Positions 54,812 through 63,098 of a stretch of 64,000 nucleotides of DNA are shown here, piece after piece (positions within the stretch are counted from its first letter, which is position 1; each line of letters begins with the position of its first letter). Made by a program: the position numbers and the translations under genes. The notes under the pieces are model-generated. The model saw only the letters and a program-made list of their open reading frames with translations. It was not told the origin of the DNA and did no database searches. Source of the stretch: Lachnospiraceae bacterium (GTDB lineage Bacteria; Bacillota; Clostridia; Lachnospirales; Lachnospiraceae); NCBI GenBank assembly GCA_015056945.1, contig SVFH01000002.1, positions 62,001 through 126,000 of the forward strand. The letters are read 5' to 3'.

Positions 54812-56764
54812 TCATTTTGCATCGACAAATGCCATTTTTTCTTTCAGGAATTCAGAAGATTTGGTCAGGAATGCAATATACTCCTCGGGAGGAATCGGTG
54901 GTGAGAAATAAAAGCCCTGCAAAAATTCACATCCCACATCCAGAAGTGATTCGGCCTGCTCTTTCGTTTCTACGCCCTCCGCTACAATCTTTAACTCCAA
55001 ACTTCCGATCATGGATGCTGTATGGAATAACACCTTCTGCGCCTTGTCATCCTCGTTTGCAGCCTTGACAAACATTCTGTCGAGTTTTACCACTTCAAAC
55101 GGGAATTTAATCAGATAATCTGCATTGGAAAGTCCGGTTCCGAAATCATCTGCGGCAAAGGTACAACCGCATTCAATCAGATTCTTCATGTTGTGATGCA
55201 GAAGCTTGTTATTTGTATTCATGGAGGTTTCCGTAATTTCGAAATCAATCATGTTGTAAGGAATCTTGTGTTCATCCATAATTTCAATCATGCGGGTGTG
55301 AAGATTCTCCTGCATACACTGCACCATGGAAAGATTTACTTCGATATAGCGGATATTAAACGCGCGAAGCGCTCCGGATGCAATGAATTCACATACTTTG
55401 CGGAATACAATCTCTCCGATTTCAAGAATAAGCCCGCTCTCCTCCGCAATCGGAATAAACTCTCCGGGCGGAATAAAGCCCATTTCTTCATCCTTTAATC
55501 TGACAAGGGCCTCAGCAACGGTAAAATCGTGATCCTTCGCTGAATAAATCGGCTGGAAAAATACCATAAACTCATCTTTTTGGATTGCACGCTGTAAAAT
55601 ATGTGTAATTTTGGATACACGCTGTCCTTTTTCAATCGTCTCCGCCGTCGCGTAGAACAATTCATTGCAGTTGTTTCTTTTACATTCTGCCAACGAAAGA
55701 TCCACGCTTGTCATAATTTGTTCACCGGTTTTCGCCACTTCGGGACAGTGAATACAGCAAAGATGAATGGTAAGATTTACTTTTTTATCCTTAATCATAA
55801 AAGGAGTCAGGAAACGCCAGCGAAGCCACTCTGCATGCTGGGAAACCTCTTTTTCCCCTTTTTCACAAATGTAGACAAACTGGGTTCCTCCAAGGAAATA
55901 CAGCTCTCCCTTTCTGGCCTCCTTACATTCATCCACCACCTTTAAAAGGAGCTCATTTCCGGTCTCAACACCCATGTACTGATCGACAAAGGCAAATCCT
56001 TCCATATCAAAAGCCAGCACACTAAACTTCTTGTCCGCTTTAAAAAGCCGTTCCGTATACTCCAAAAATGCCTTTTGGTTAAATACCTTCAAATCCCGTT
56101 CGAGATACTCGTCCGGATTCTGCAGGGAATGATATAAAACAACCAAAAGAAGTGACGCCGCAAAATTAGAAATCAAAAGGTTCGGAATCACAAATTGCAA
56201 TACCACAAACGCCGTAGAAGTAATAATTACCGCAAAGGATGAAAAACGCTGGAACAATGTTAAGTGCAATCTGGAGAACATAACCAGCAAAATACAGGAC
56301 GCCAGCATAACGTATGCAACGATATAAAGGCTCGGCAACAGCATACCCTGATGATATACTCCGTTTTTAAAAGAAAACGCATGACCCGTAAGCGGTGTGA
56401 AAAATACAACAAATAAAAGGTACAAAAAGACGGTAATGGTTACTACATTTATTACTTTGCCGATTTTTCCCGTATCATATCCGGTAATCGTAACCATAAA
56501 CCGGAAATATACAATCTGTAAGGTATTAAAAGATAAGAAAAACAGTCCGTTAATAATATAATTTAATACAATCGGAAAAGTATCCGCATGCGTAATCGTG
56601 TAAACAGAGATGGTATCCGTCACGGTTGCCACAGCTACCAGCACGCACATGATTTCGAAATATCTGTTCGCCTTGGTGGCGAATCGTTTCTTACTGAAAT
56701 ATAGAACATTGATTACAATACAAACGAATATTGCAGCAATGTCATAGTGTATAATGTATCCCAT
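54812..56764 (-). CDS. Membrane EAL-domain cyclic di-GMP phosphodiesterase with degenerate GGDEF
   Basis: The protein has 650 aa. Seven or eight N-terminal helices (about 1-200) form a sensory membrane domain. A GGDEF-like domain (about 225-370) has GGTQF in place of GGDEF, so no cyclase activity is expected. The C-terminal EAL domain (about 390-640) keeps EALVRL, DDFGTGLSNADYL, VKLDR and EGVETKEQ, the metal and substrate residues. It should hydrolyse c-di-GMP. Start after AAAGGAGG. It may counter the GGDEF protein at 60934. Confidence 0.93.
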   Translation of the reverse strand: MGYIIHYDIAAIFVCIVINVLYFSKKRFATKANRYFEIMCVLVAVATVTDTISVYTITHADTFPIVLNYIINGLFFLSFNTLQIVYFRFMVTITGYDTGKIGKVINVVTITVFLYLLFVVFFTPLTGHAFSFKNGVYHQGMLLPSLYIVAYVMLASCILLVMFSRLHLTLFQRFSSFAVIITSTAFVVLQFVIPNLLISNFAASLLLVVLYHSLQNPDEYLERDLKVFNQKAFLEYTERLFKADKKFSVLAFDMEGFAFVDQYMGVETGNELLLKVVDECKEARKGELYFLGGTQFVYICEKGEKEVSQHAEWLRWRFLTPFMIKDKKVNLTIHLCCIHCPEVAKTGEQIMTSVDLSLAECKRNNCNELFYATAETIEKGQRVSKITHILQRAIQKDEFMVFFQPIYSAKDHDFTVAEALVRLKDEEMGFIPPGEFIPIAEESGLILEIGEIVFRKVCEFIASGALRAFNIRYIEVNLSMVQCMQENLHTRMIEIMDEHKIPYNMIDFEITETSMNTNNKLLHHNMKNLIECGCTFAADDFGTGLSNADYLIKFPFEVVKLDRMFVKAANEDDKAQKVLFHTASMIGSLELKIVAEGVETKEQAESLLDVGCEFLQGFYFSPPIPPEEYIAFLTKSSEFLKEKMAFVDAK

Positions 56765-56954
56765 GCGACCTCCTTTCTCCTTCGTGAAAGAGGGACTGTT
56801 TTCACAGACTCCCTTACTCTAAATTATACAACTTTTGTTTTAAAAAACAAGATTATTTTTATTTTTTTCTGATAATTTGCGCCTTTTAAATCATTTTGTG
56901 CCCATTTTCCAATCATAATCACAAATAATTGTGTTTTTCCAAGTATTATGATAC

Positions 56955-57470
56955 ACTATATAGGATTCCAGTGTCCAAAAGTCATGAAACCACTTGTGCT
57001 TGCACAAAAGTGGTTTCATGACCTTGGGACACGCCACAATATGAGCATAAAAGTGAAGCGCAAGCTTCGCGATATGCGAATATTGTGTAGGATTGCGAGA
57101 GTGCGCAGCACGTAGCAATCCGTAGGAATCCGTATAGCAGTATGCGAATACGGAAACCACTTGTGCTTGCACAATAGTGGTTTCATGACCTTGGGACACG
57201 CCACAATATGAGCATAAAAGCGACGCGCAAGCTTCGCAGTATGCGAATACGGCGTAGGATTGCGAGAGTGCGCAGCACGTAGCAATCCGTAGGAATCCGT
57301 ATAGCAGTATGCGAATACGGAAACCACTTGTGCTTGCACAATAGTGGTTTCATGACCTTGGGACACGCCACAATATGAGCATAAAAGCGACGCGCAAGCT
57401 TCGCAGTATGCGAATACGGCGTAGGATTGCGAGAGTGCGCAGCACGTAGCAATCCGTATAGCAGTATGCA
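56955..57470 (+). repeat. Dispersed hairpin element, copy 3, expanded into a 167-bp tandem array
   Basis: AAACCACTTGTGCTTGCACA recurs at 56987, 57154 and 57321, an exact 167-bp period with almost identical copies. Each unit holds the arm AGTGGTTTCATGAC, CGCCACAATATGAGCATAAA, CGCAAGCTTCGC and GTAGCAATCCGTAGGAATCC. The first copy has the full GTCATGAAACCACTT arm preceded by TATATAGGATTCCAG. ORFs at 57016-57477, 57183-57452 and 57350-57646 are translations of the repeat. It ends 28 bp before the small-protein gene. Confidence 0.92.
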
Positions 57471-57497
57471 ATCTCAAACAAAAAGGAGGAAATCACG

Positions 57498-57668
57498 ATG
57501 TCCAGAAATACCAGAATTATGCTTTTAGGAGGCTTCCTCCTTAGCTTAATCATCGGAATCTTTGTCATTCCGAAATTGCAGAACAAATGTGCCGGATCGA
57601 TGTATAAGACATACAATCGCAAATTATTGCGCGACAAATTCGGCATTTCAATTCCACGCAGGAAATAG
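57498..57668 (+). CDS. Small single-helix membrane protein (56 aa)
   Basis: This short gene is missing from the ORF track. ATG 57498-57500 follows AAAAGGAGG. The product has a basic N-terminus (MSRNTR), one hydrophobic helix (MLLGGFLLSLIIGIFVIP), and a basic C-terminal tail (YNRKLLRDKFGISIPRRK). Its stop is 10 bp before the GTPase start, whose AGGAGG overlaps it, so the two are co-translated. No family was recognised. It may anchor or target the GTPase. Confidence 0.72.
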   Translation: MSRNTRIMLLGGFLLSLIIGIFVIPKLQNKCAGSMYKTYNRKLLRDKFGISIPRRK

Positions 57669-57678
57669 GAGGATTATC

Positions 57679-58830
57679 ATGGAAATCAGCATTGAGAAAA
57701 CAGCCCAGGACTGTATCAGCGCAATTAGTGAGAAAGTCCGCAATTTAAAAACCTTAAACATTATCGTTGCCGGCAAGACAGGTGTTGGTAAAAGTACTTT
57801 AATCAACAGCATGTTCCGTGAAAACCTTGCTGAAACCGGAATCGGCAAACCGGTAACGCAGCACATGCGCAAAATCAGCAAAAAAGGAGTTCCTTTGAAT
57901 ATCTACGATACCAAAGGGTTTGAACTTGGAAAGGATGCACAAAAGGAAGTCAAAAAGGAAATCCTTGATACCATCAAATCCGGTCTTGCAGGTACGGATG
58001 TCAACAAAGCCGTCCATTGCATCTGGTATTGTATCAATACCGCATCAAACCGTGTTGAACCGGAAGAAATCGAATGGTTACGCGACCTTGCAAGAGAAAA
58101 CACCATTACGGAAGTCCCCATTATCATTGTTCTGACACAATCTTTTTCAAAGCCGAATGCAGAAGCAATGAAAAACCTCATCGAAGACGAAAACTTAGAT
58201 GTCGTTCAGGTCATCCCCGTACTGGCGCAGGATTTTGTTGTTGACGAAGAATATACCAAGAAAGCCTTTGGACTGGACGCGCTGCTCGCTGTTATGACAG
58301 AAGTCCTTCCCGATGAATTGCAGGACACACTGCAAAACGTGCAGAGAGCGTCTTTGAAAGCAAAAAAACTTCGCGCACAAACCGCGGTAGCATCAGCAAC
58401 CGCCGCAGCGTTCGGTGAGGGATTTTCTCCGATTCCTTTTGCGGATTGTGCGTTACTCATACCGACGCAGGTTGCCATGATTGCCGGCATTACCGCTATT
58501 TACGGTCTGGATATTAATAAAAGCATCATTACCGCTTTCGTTTCTTCTGCACTCGGAACAGGTAGTGCTACCATCGCCGGTAAAACCATTGCTTCTAACC
58601 TTTTAAAACTCGTTCCCGGTGCAGGAACCGTTCTCGGCGGTACCATTTCCGGTGCAACAGCCGGTCTGATTACCACTGCCCTGGGTGAAGCCTACATCTT
58701 ATTGATGGAAGCACTATACAAAGGGGATTTGAAAGAAGCCGACCTTATGACAGATGCCGGAAAGAAGAAACTAAAAGATTTGTTCAAAAAGAAAATGAAA
58801 GAAAAAAAAGATGAACAGGCTACCTCCTAA
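57679..58830 (+). CDS. GTPase with DUF697-like membrane domain
   Basis: ATG 57679-57681 follows AGGAGG and gives 383 aa; the track's extra N-terminus belongs to the small gene. G1 AGKTGVGKSTLINSMF, G3 DTKGFE and a late G4-like region (VLTQSF in place of NKxD). The C-terminal DUF697-like region (about 230-360) has several hydrophobic helices rich in Gly/Ala (ASATAAAFGEGFSPIPFADC). Such proteins resemble dynamin-like or bacterial stress GTPases. A convergent bidirectional terminator overlaps its end. Confidence 0.85.
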   Translation: MEISIEKTAQDCISAISEKVRNLKTLNIIVAGKTGVGKSTLINSMFRENLAETGIGKPVTQHMRKISKKGVPLNIYDTKGFELGKDAQKEVKKEILDTIKSGLAGTDVNKAVHCIWYCINTASNRVEPEEIEWLRDLARENTITEVPIIIVLTQSFSKPNAEAMKNLIEDENLDVVQVIPVLAQDFVVDEEYTKKAFGLDALLAVMTEVLPDELQDTLQNVQRASLKAKKLRAQTAVASATAAAFGEGFSPIPFADCALLIPTQVAMIAGITAIYGLDINKSIITAFVSSALGTGSATIAGKTIASNLLKLVPGAGTVLGGTISGATAGLITTALGEAYILLMEALYKGDLKEADLMTDAGKKKLKDLFKKKMKEKKDEQATS

Positions 58831-58849
58831 GCGGAGGTGCCTGTTTTTT
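58814..58849. terminator. Bidirectional terminator overlapping two stop codons
   Basis: Stem ACAGGC-ACCTCC/GGAGGTGCCTGT around TAAGC with T6 on the plus strand. The stop codons of the GTPase (58828-58830) and EamA gene (58827-58829) both lie inside the loop. Confidence 0.85.
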
Positions 58850-59702
58850 CACTACGCTGCTTTAAATATACGCAAACGGCAACACCTATAATTACACAGT
58901 AGCCGATGACACTGAAAATATCCGGCTTCTGATTCAAAAAGAAAAAACCGAGAATAGCTGCAAATAATACCTGTGAATAATCATACACAGAAATATCCTT
59001 TGCGGGTGCATAGGAATATGCTGCTGTCACACAGAACTGTCCGCCTGATGCCGCAAGACCGGTCAACAGAAGAAATCCCCACTGCCACCATTCCATCGGC
59101 TCATATTGCAATAATACAATCGGTCCTAACATAAGACTGGTAAAGGCCGAAAAGTAAAAGACAATAAATGCACTCTTTGTTCCGACTTGCCCAAGTTTCC
59201 TGACGCATGTGTATGCAATGCCGGCTCCAAGACCTCCTATGAGACCGGCAACTGCCGGAATCGCTTCCATTCCAAAAGTAGGTTTCACAATAAATAAACT
59301 GCCTGCAAACGCAATGATTACGGCACCCCATTGAAACAAATTGGCTTTTTCCTTCAGAAAAATCGCAGAAAAAATAATTACAAAAAAAGGCGCCAGCTTG
59401 TTTAACATGGATGCATCTGAGATATTCATCCGATCTACGGCATAAAAATTGCAAATAAATCCTATTCCGCCTGCAACAGATCGAAGTGTCAACAGCCAGA
59501 AGTTGCTTTTATCAAGCTTTCTGTCCTCCTTCTTCGTCGTACGAAACAATACTATCGATGAAAACACCAATGCAACCGCGTTTCTGAAAAAAGCCTTCTG
59601 TAACACAGGCACGTCCCCTGCCAGATTGACAAAAAGGTTCATCAGCGCGAAGCAAAAAGCACATCCTATGATACATAAGATTCCTTTATATCTACGCTCC
59701 AT
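58827..59702 (-). CDS. EamA-family (DMT) transporter
   Basis: The protein has 291 aa with ten hydrophobic helices in two EamA repeats (first about 5-140, second about 150-280). LNKLAPFFVIIFSAIFLKE and YSQVLFAAILGFFFLNQKPD are repeat signatures. Function is export or uptake of small metabolites, unspecified. Start overlaps the AlaX-like gene stop by 11 bp. Convergent with the GTPase gene and ends in the shared terminator. Confidence 0.88.
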   Translation of the reverse strand: MERRYKGILCIIGCAFCFALMNLFVNLAGDVPVLQKAFFRNAVALVFSSIVLFRTTKKEDRKLDKSNFWLLTLRSVAGGIGFICNFYAVDRMNISDASMLNKLAPFFVIIFSAIFLKEKANLFQWGAVIIAFAGSLFIVKPTFGMEAIPAVAGLIGGLGAGIAYTCVRKLGQVGTKSAFIVFYFSAFTSLMLGPIVLLQYEPMEWWQWGFLLLTGLAASGGQFCVTAAYSYAPAKDISVYDYSQVLFAAILGFFFLNQKPDIFSVIGYCVIIGVAVCVYLKQRSEKTGTSA

Positions 59703-60933
59703 ACTCCATTACTTCTTTCTTCCAGAATGCTTCAATCTCACTTTTCTTTGCACTCACGCTTCCCTGAATCATCTTCGGACTTCCGCCGCCCCGTCCGCCA
59801 AGTGTTTCGTTCATCATCCGTGCAAGATCCCGTAATAAAAGACCTTCTCCTGCAACAGCCTCATTTTTGGCCATAATATAGCGGTATCCGCTCTCGTCCG
59901 TTCCCATGAAACCGGCAACAATACCCGGAATAATCGCAACACCTTCATTCAAAAGCGCTCTCATCTGGGCATCATCTAATGTCGAATCAAAAATGATCTC
60001 TTCCCTTTTGCCCGGTTCTTTTGCCACACTGTCGTGAAGCTTCTCGATATATAGGGAGGTAATCTGCTTCTTTAATGCCGTAATGGTATCCATCTGTATT
60101 TTCAGTTGTGCCGATACACGTTCTGCTGCCAGATGACACTCTGATCTTTTGGCCGAAAAGGCTCTCATAATCTGAACGATTTCGTCCTGTAAAAGTGCAT
60201 AGTCTTCATAAGCACTGCTGCCGCATTTTAGCGTAATGCGGACGCCTCCTCTGTGTGCCATGGAATCAATCACTTTCAAAACACCGATTTCTCCGGTTGT
60301 TTTCACATGCGGTGCACAGCAGGCGCAGGCGTCAAATCCTTCGATGATAACAACACGGATTTCTTCTTCGAGGTCTATTTTACTTCGATAAACCAACTCA
60401 TCAGCACGCTCCGGATACACACAGTAAATCGGCGCATTTGCATAAATGGCCCTATTTGCTTCCTCTTCAATTTCTTTTAACTGCTCGGGGGATAAAAATC
60501 CGTCCAAATCTACGGTAATCAGATCATCTCCCATATGAAAGCCTACATTCTCAAAACCGTATTTTTGATTCATAATACCGCAGAATAAATGCTCGCCCGA
60601 ATGATTCTGCATTCTTCTGTAACGCACTTCCCAATCAAGACGCGCTTCTACCTCTGCACCAATTTCCAAAGGCTCTTTTACCAAATGTCGTACCGCGCCG
60701 CCTTCACTTTGTACGTCTAATACCGTCTGACCGTTTAACGTACCGCGATCTGCATCCTGCCCGCCTCCTTCCGGGAAAAATGCCGTTCTATCAAGCACTA
60801 TCGCCCACTTTGCTTCTCCTTTTTCTTCCGCTAAAGGCTCACAGGCAATTACTTTTGCCGAAAAAACGGCCAAATAGGCATCTTCTTCGTATAACATATT
60901 TGTTACACCTTGTTTGGTTCTCTCATTTTTCAT
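59692..60933 (-). CDS. AlaX-like alanyl-tRNA editing protein with DHHA1-type C-terminus
   Basis: The protein has 413 aa. The N-terminal editing domain has HSGEH (HxxxH) and CACCAPHV (CxxxH), the zinc-site signature of AlaX and AlaRS editing domains, so it removes Ser or Gly from mischarged tRNA-Ala. A helical linker (about 235-290) precedes a DHHA1-like domain with GGRGGGSPKMIQG (about 385-400). It is a free-standing editing factor. It starts 3 bp before the GGDEF gene stop; ATG follows AAGGAAG, with a second possible start 12 codons in. Confidence 0.9.
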   Translation of the reverse strand: MKNERTKQGVTNMLYEEDAYLAVFSAKVIACEPLAEEKGEAKWAIVLDRTAFFPEGGGQDADRGTLNGQTVLDVQSEGGAVRHLVKEPLEIGAEVEARLDWEVRYRRMQNHSGEHLFCGIMNQKYGFENVGFHMGDDLITVDLDGFLSPEQLKEIEEEANRAIYANAPIYCVYPERADELVYRSKIDLEEEIRVVIIEGFDACACCAPHVKTTGEIGVLKVIDSMAHRGGVRITLKCGSSAYEDYALLQDEIVQIMRAFSAKRSECHLAAERVSAQLKIQMDTITALKKQITSLYIEKLHDSVAKEPGKREEIIFDSTLDDAQMRALLNEGVAIIPGIVAGFMGTDESGYRYIMAKNEAVAGEGLLLRDLARMMNETLGGRGGGSPKMIQGSVSAKKSEIEAFWKKEVMEYGA

Positions 60934-62235
60934 TTATTCTACACTTCCTTCTGCTACAATTCTGTTCCTTCCTGCCTCTTTTCCCGCATAAAGACGCTCA
61001 TCCGCAATACGGATTACCTCTTCCGGCGAGCTTTCACCATCAGTACTTGTCACACCAAAAGTCATCGTTAGTTTTATTGTTTCACCGTTCTTAGATAAAA
61101 TCTCCAGACCGGAAATAATCTCAGCCAATTTTTGAACGTGCAATACGCCTTCTTCTAAACTACACTCACCATACACAAGCAGAAACTCCTCTCCGCCCCA
61201 TCTGGCTGCAAAACTTTTACCCGCAAGGTTTTGCTTCATCACACGGCCAATCTCCTTTAATACCACATCACCTGTATCATGACCATAGGTATCATTAATC
61301 CGTTTGAAATAATCCACATCACCCATGATAACACAGCATTCCGTACCTTCTTCGCGGGCGCGTTCAAACATGTTCTGTAACCTGACATTTGCGTATCGCC
61401 TGTTGTAAAGCTCCGTCAAAGCGTCCCGTTCAATCAATTTGCGGAGTGAATTCTGCATCACGATAATCATCCTGCCCATTTCGGCAATCTCATCATTGCG
61501 GCTCATGACCTCATAGCCGGGTTCATGATCAAGCTCTCCTTTGGCCACGCTGCTTAAACTTCTTTGCACACCATTCATGGCAAATACCAGCTTACGCACA
61601 TAAACGGACGCGAATAAACCGGTAAGCAACATACCAAGGATAATCAACACAATTAACGGAATCCGCACCCTGTTAATGGAGCGGTGTACTTCATCTGCAG
61701 GCATGGAAACCGCAAGCATACCGATAGAGCGCCCATCCTCATTGTGAAGCGGTCTGTAATATCCAAGATAATAACCATCACCCACCTGCATGTTATGATA
61801 AAACTCTTCGTGGTCTTTTTCCAACACATCCCTGCAAATAATGGAATTTGCGCCGGTTCCGACCAGACGGTTCCCTTCTGCGTCCTTCATGGTTGTAATC
61901 ATTCTGGTATCCTGATAAAAGAACGTAATCTCTGCCCCGACAGCCACTTTCATGCGATCAAGATATTCGTATTCTCCCGTTATTTCCTTTTCCCCTTTAT
62001 AGAAAGCAGCCACTTTACCGCTTTTTACAAACCGGTAATCACCGGGATACATCGTATCGTACGTAAGAAGGATGCTGTCTGCAATGGCCTGAAGCCTTCC
62101 TTCTGCCTGCTGATGCATGGCAGTTGACAGACGCGCACCGCATATTGCCATCATCAAAATACCAAAAAGAAACAATGGTACGATACATAATGCCGGAATT
62201 GTCTTATATACACTGCTTTTATACTTCTTTTTCAT
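60934..62235 (-). CDS. Membrane sensor diguanylate cyclase
   Basis: The protein has 433 aa. Two helices (about 12-35 and 190-215) flank an extracytoplasmic sensor (Cache-like, with GAEITFFYQDTRMITT). A HAMP-like linker follows. The GGDEF domain (about 270-430) has RDALTELYNRRY, GDVDYFKRINDTYGHDTGD and RWGGEEFLLVY, an active GGEEF site, so it makes c-di-GMP. Start after AAAGGGG. It overlaps the editing gene at the stop. Confidence 0.95.
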   Translation of the reverse strand: MKKKYKSSVYKTIPALCIVPLFLFGILMMAICGARLSTAMHQQAEGRLQAIADSILLTYDTMYPGDYRFVKSGKVAAFYKGEKEITGEYEYLDRMKVAVGAEITFFYQDTRMITTMKDAEGNRLVGTGANSIICRDVLEKDHEEFYHNMQVGDGYYLGYYRPLHNEDGRSIGMLAVSMPADEVHRSINRVRIPLIVLIILGMLLTGLFASVYVRKLVFAMNGVQRSLSSVAKGELDHEPGYEVMSRNDEIAEMGRMIIVMQNSLRKLIERDALTELYNRRYANVRLQNMFERAREEGTECCVIMGDVDYFKRINDTYGHDTGDVVLKEIGRVMKQNLAGKSFAARWGGEEFLLVYGECSLEEGVLHVQKLAEIISGLEILSKNGETIKLTMTFGVTSTDGESSPEEVIRIADERLYAGKEAGRNRIVAEGSVE

Positions 62236-62261
62236 CCCAAAACCCCTTTGAAACTAACAAG

Positions 62262-62288
62262 TGCCACCGGCGAACCCCGATGGCACTT
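62262..62288. terminator. Hairpin between the AIM24 and GGDEF genes
   Basis: AAGTGCCA-CCGG-CGAA-CCCG-ATGGCACTT stem. Neither side has a clear T-run, so termination is weak; it may be a processing or attenuation hairpin. Confidence 0.4.
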
Positions 62289-62337
62289 CTTTCATCTTTC
62301 TTATGTGTCTGTCCGCTAAATTCGGTTGTCGAAAGAA

Positions 62338-63015
62338 TTATCTTCCTGTTACGATGTACGGCTGAATAGAGCTTGCAAGACCGGATACAGGCATTGTCTG
62401 TAACCAAATTTTGCCGGGGCCTGTTAAAACAGTGTTAAACATTCCTTCGCCGCCGCCAAACATATTTCCAAGTCCCTTTACCATCTGAACATCCATCTTA
62501 ACGGTTGCATCCATTGCTGCAAGAGATCCTGTATCTACAATCATGGTCTGTCCGGGCTGTAATTCATATTCAACTACACTACCGTCAACCTCTAAAAATA
62601 CAACACCGTTGCCGGAGAACTTCTGCATAATGAAACCTTCACCGCCAAGTAAACCGCCCATGCCTTTCTTCTGGAAATGCTTCTCTACGTTTACTGACAT
62701 TTCAGAAGCAAGGAAAGAACCCTTCTGTGCGATGATTACTCTTCCGCCGCTTAAGTCAATCGGAAGAATGTGTCCGGGAACATTGGTTGCAAATGCAATC
62801 ATACCCTCACCGCCCTTAGCAGTGTAATTGTTCTCAAACAATGCTTCATTGGTTGCAAGTCTTCCTAACATTTTACCAATACCGCCTGATTTGGTTGCCA
62901 TTTCCATGTTAGCTGTCATCCATGCCATAGCACCGGCCTGACATTTCAATGTTTCACCGTCTGCAACGGTACATTCTACAACGGGAAACGGTTCGCCTTT
63001 GATTTCGTACTTCAT
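62338..63015 (-). CDS. AIM24/TIGR00266-family protein
   Basis: The protein has 225 aa, beta-rich with many Gly residues. KSGGIGKMLGRLATNEALF, AKGGEGMIAFATNVPGHILPI and NTVLTGPGKIWLQTM match the TIGR00266 (AIM24) family. Function in bacteria is not settled. ATG after AAGAGGAGG. Monocistronic or first gene of a short unit. Confidence 0.9.
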   Translation of the reverse strand: MKYEIKGEPFPVVECTVADGETLKCQAGAMAWMTANMEMATKSGGIGKMLGRLATNEALFENNYTAKGGEGMIAFATNVPGHILPIDLSGGRVIIAQKGSFLASEMSVNVEKHFQKKGMGGLLGGEGFIMQKFSGNGVVFLEVDGSVVEYELQPGQTMIVDTGSLAAMDATVKMDVQMVKGLGNMFGGGEGMFNTVLTGPGKIWLQTMPVSGLASSIQPYIVTGR

Positions 63016-63098
63016 AATCCCAAAATCCTCCTCTTTTATACATAATAGTAGTTTATTCTATTGCATACACGCAACATAGACATTATAACATACATTTT

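Noticed and set aside
57016-57646. ORFs over the 167-bp array
   Set aside because: They are shifted translations of the same repeat; 167 is not a multiple of three and no ribosome site precedes them.
57562-57678. 39-residue N-terminal extension of the DUF697 GTPase
   Set aside because: This frame overlaps the 56-aa small gene and lacks a ribosome site; ATG 57679 has AGGAGG at the right distance.
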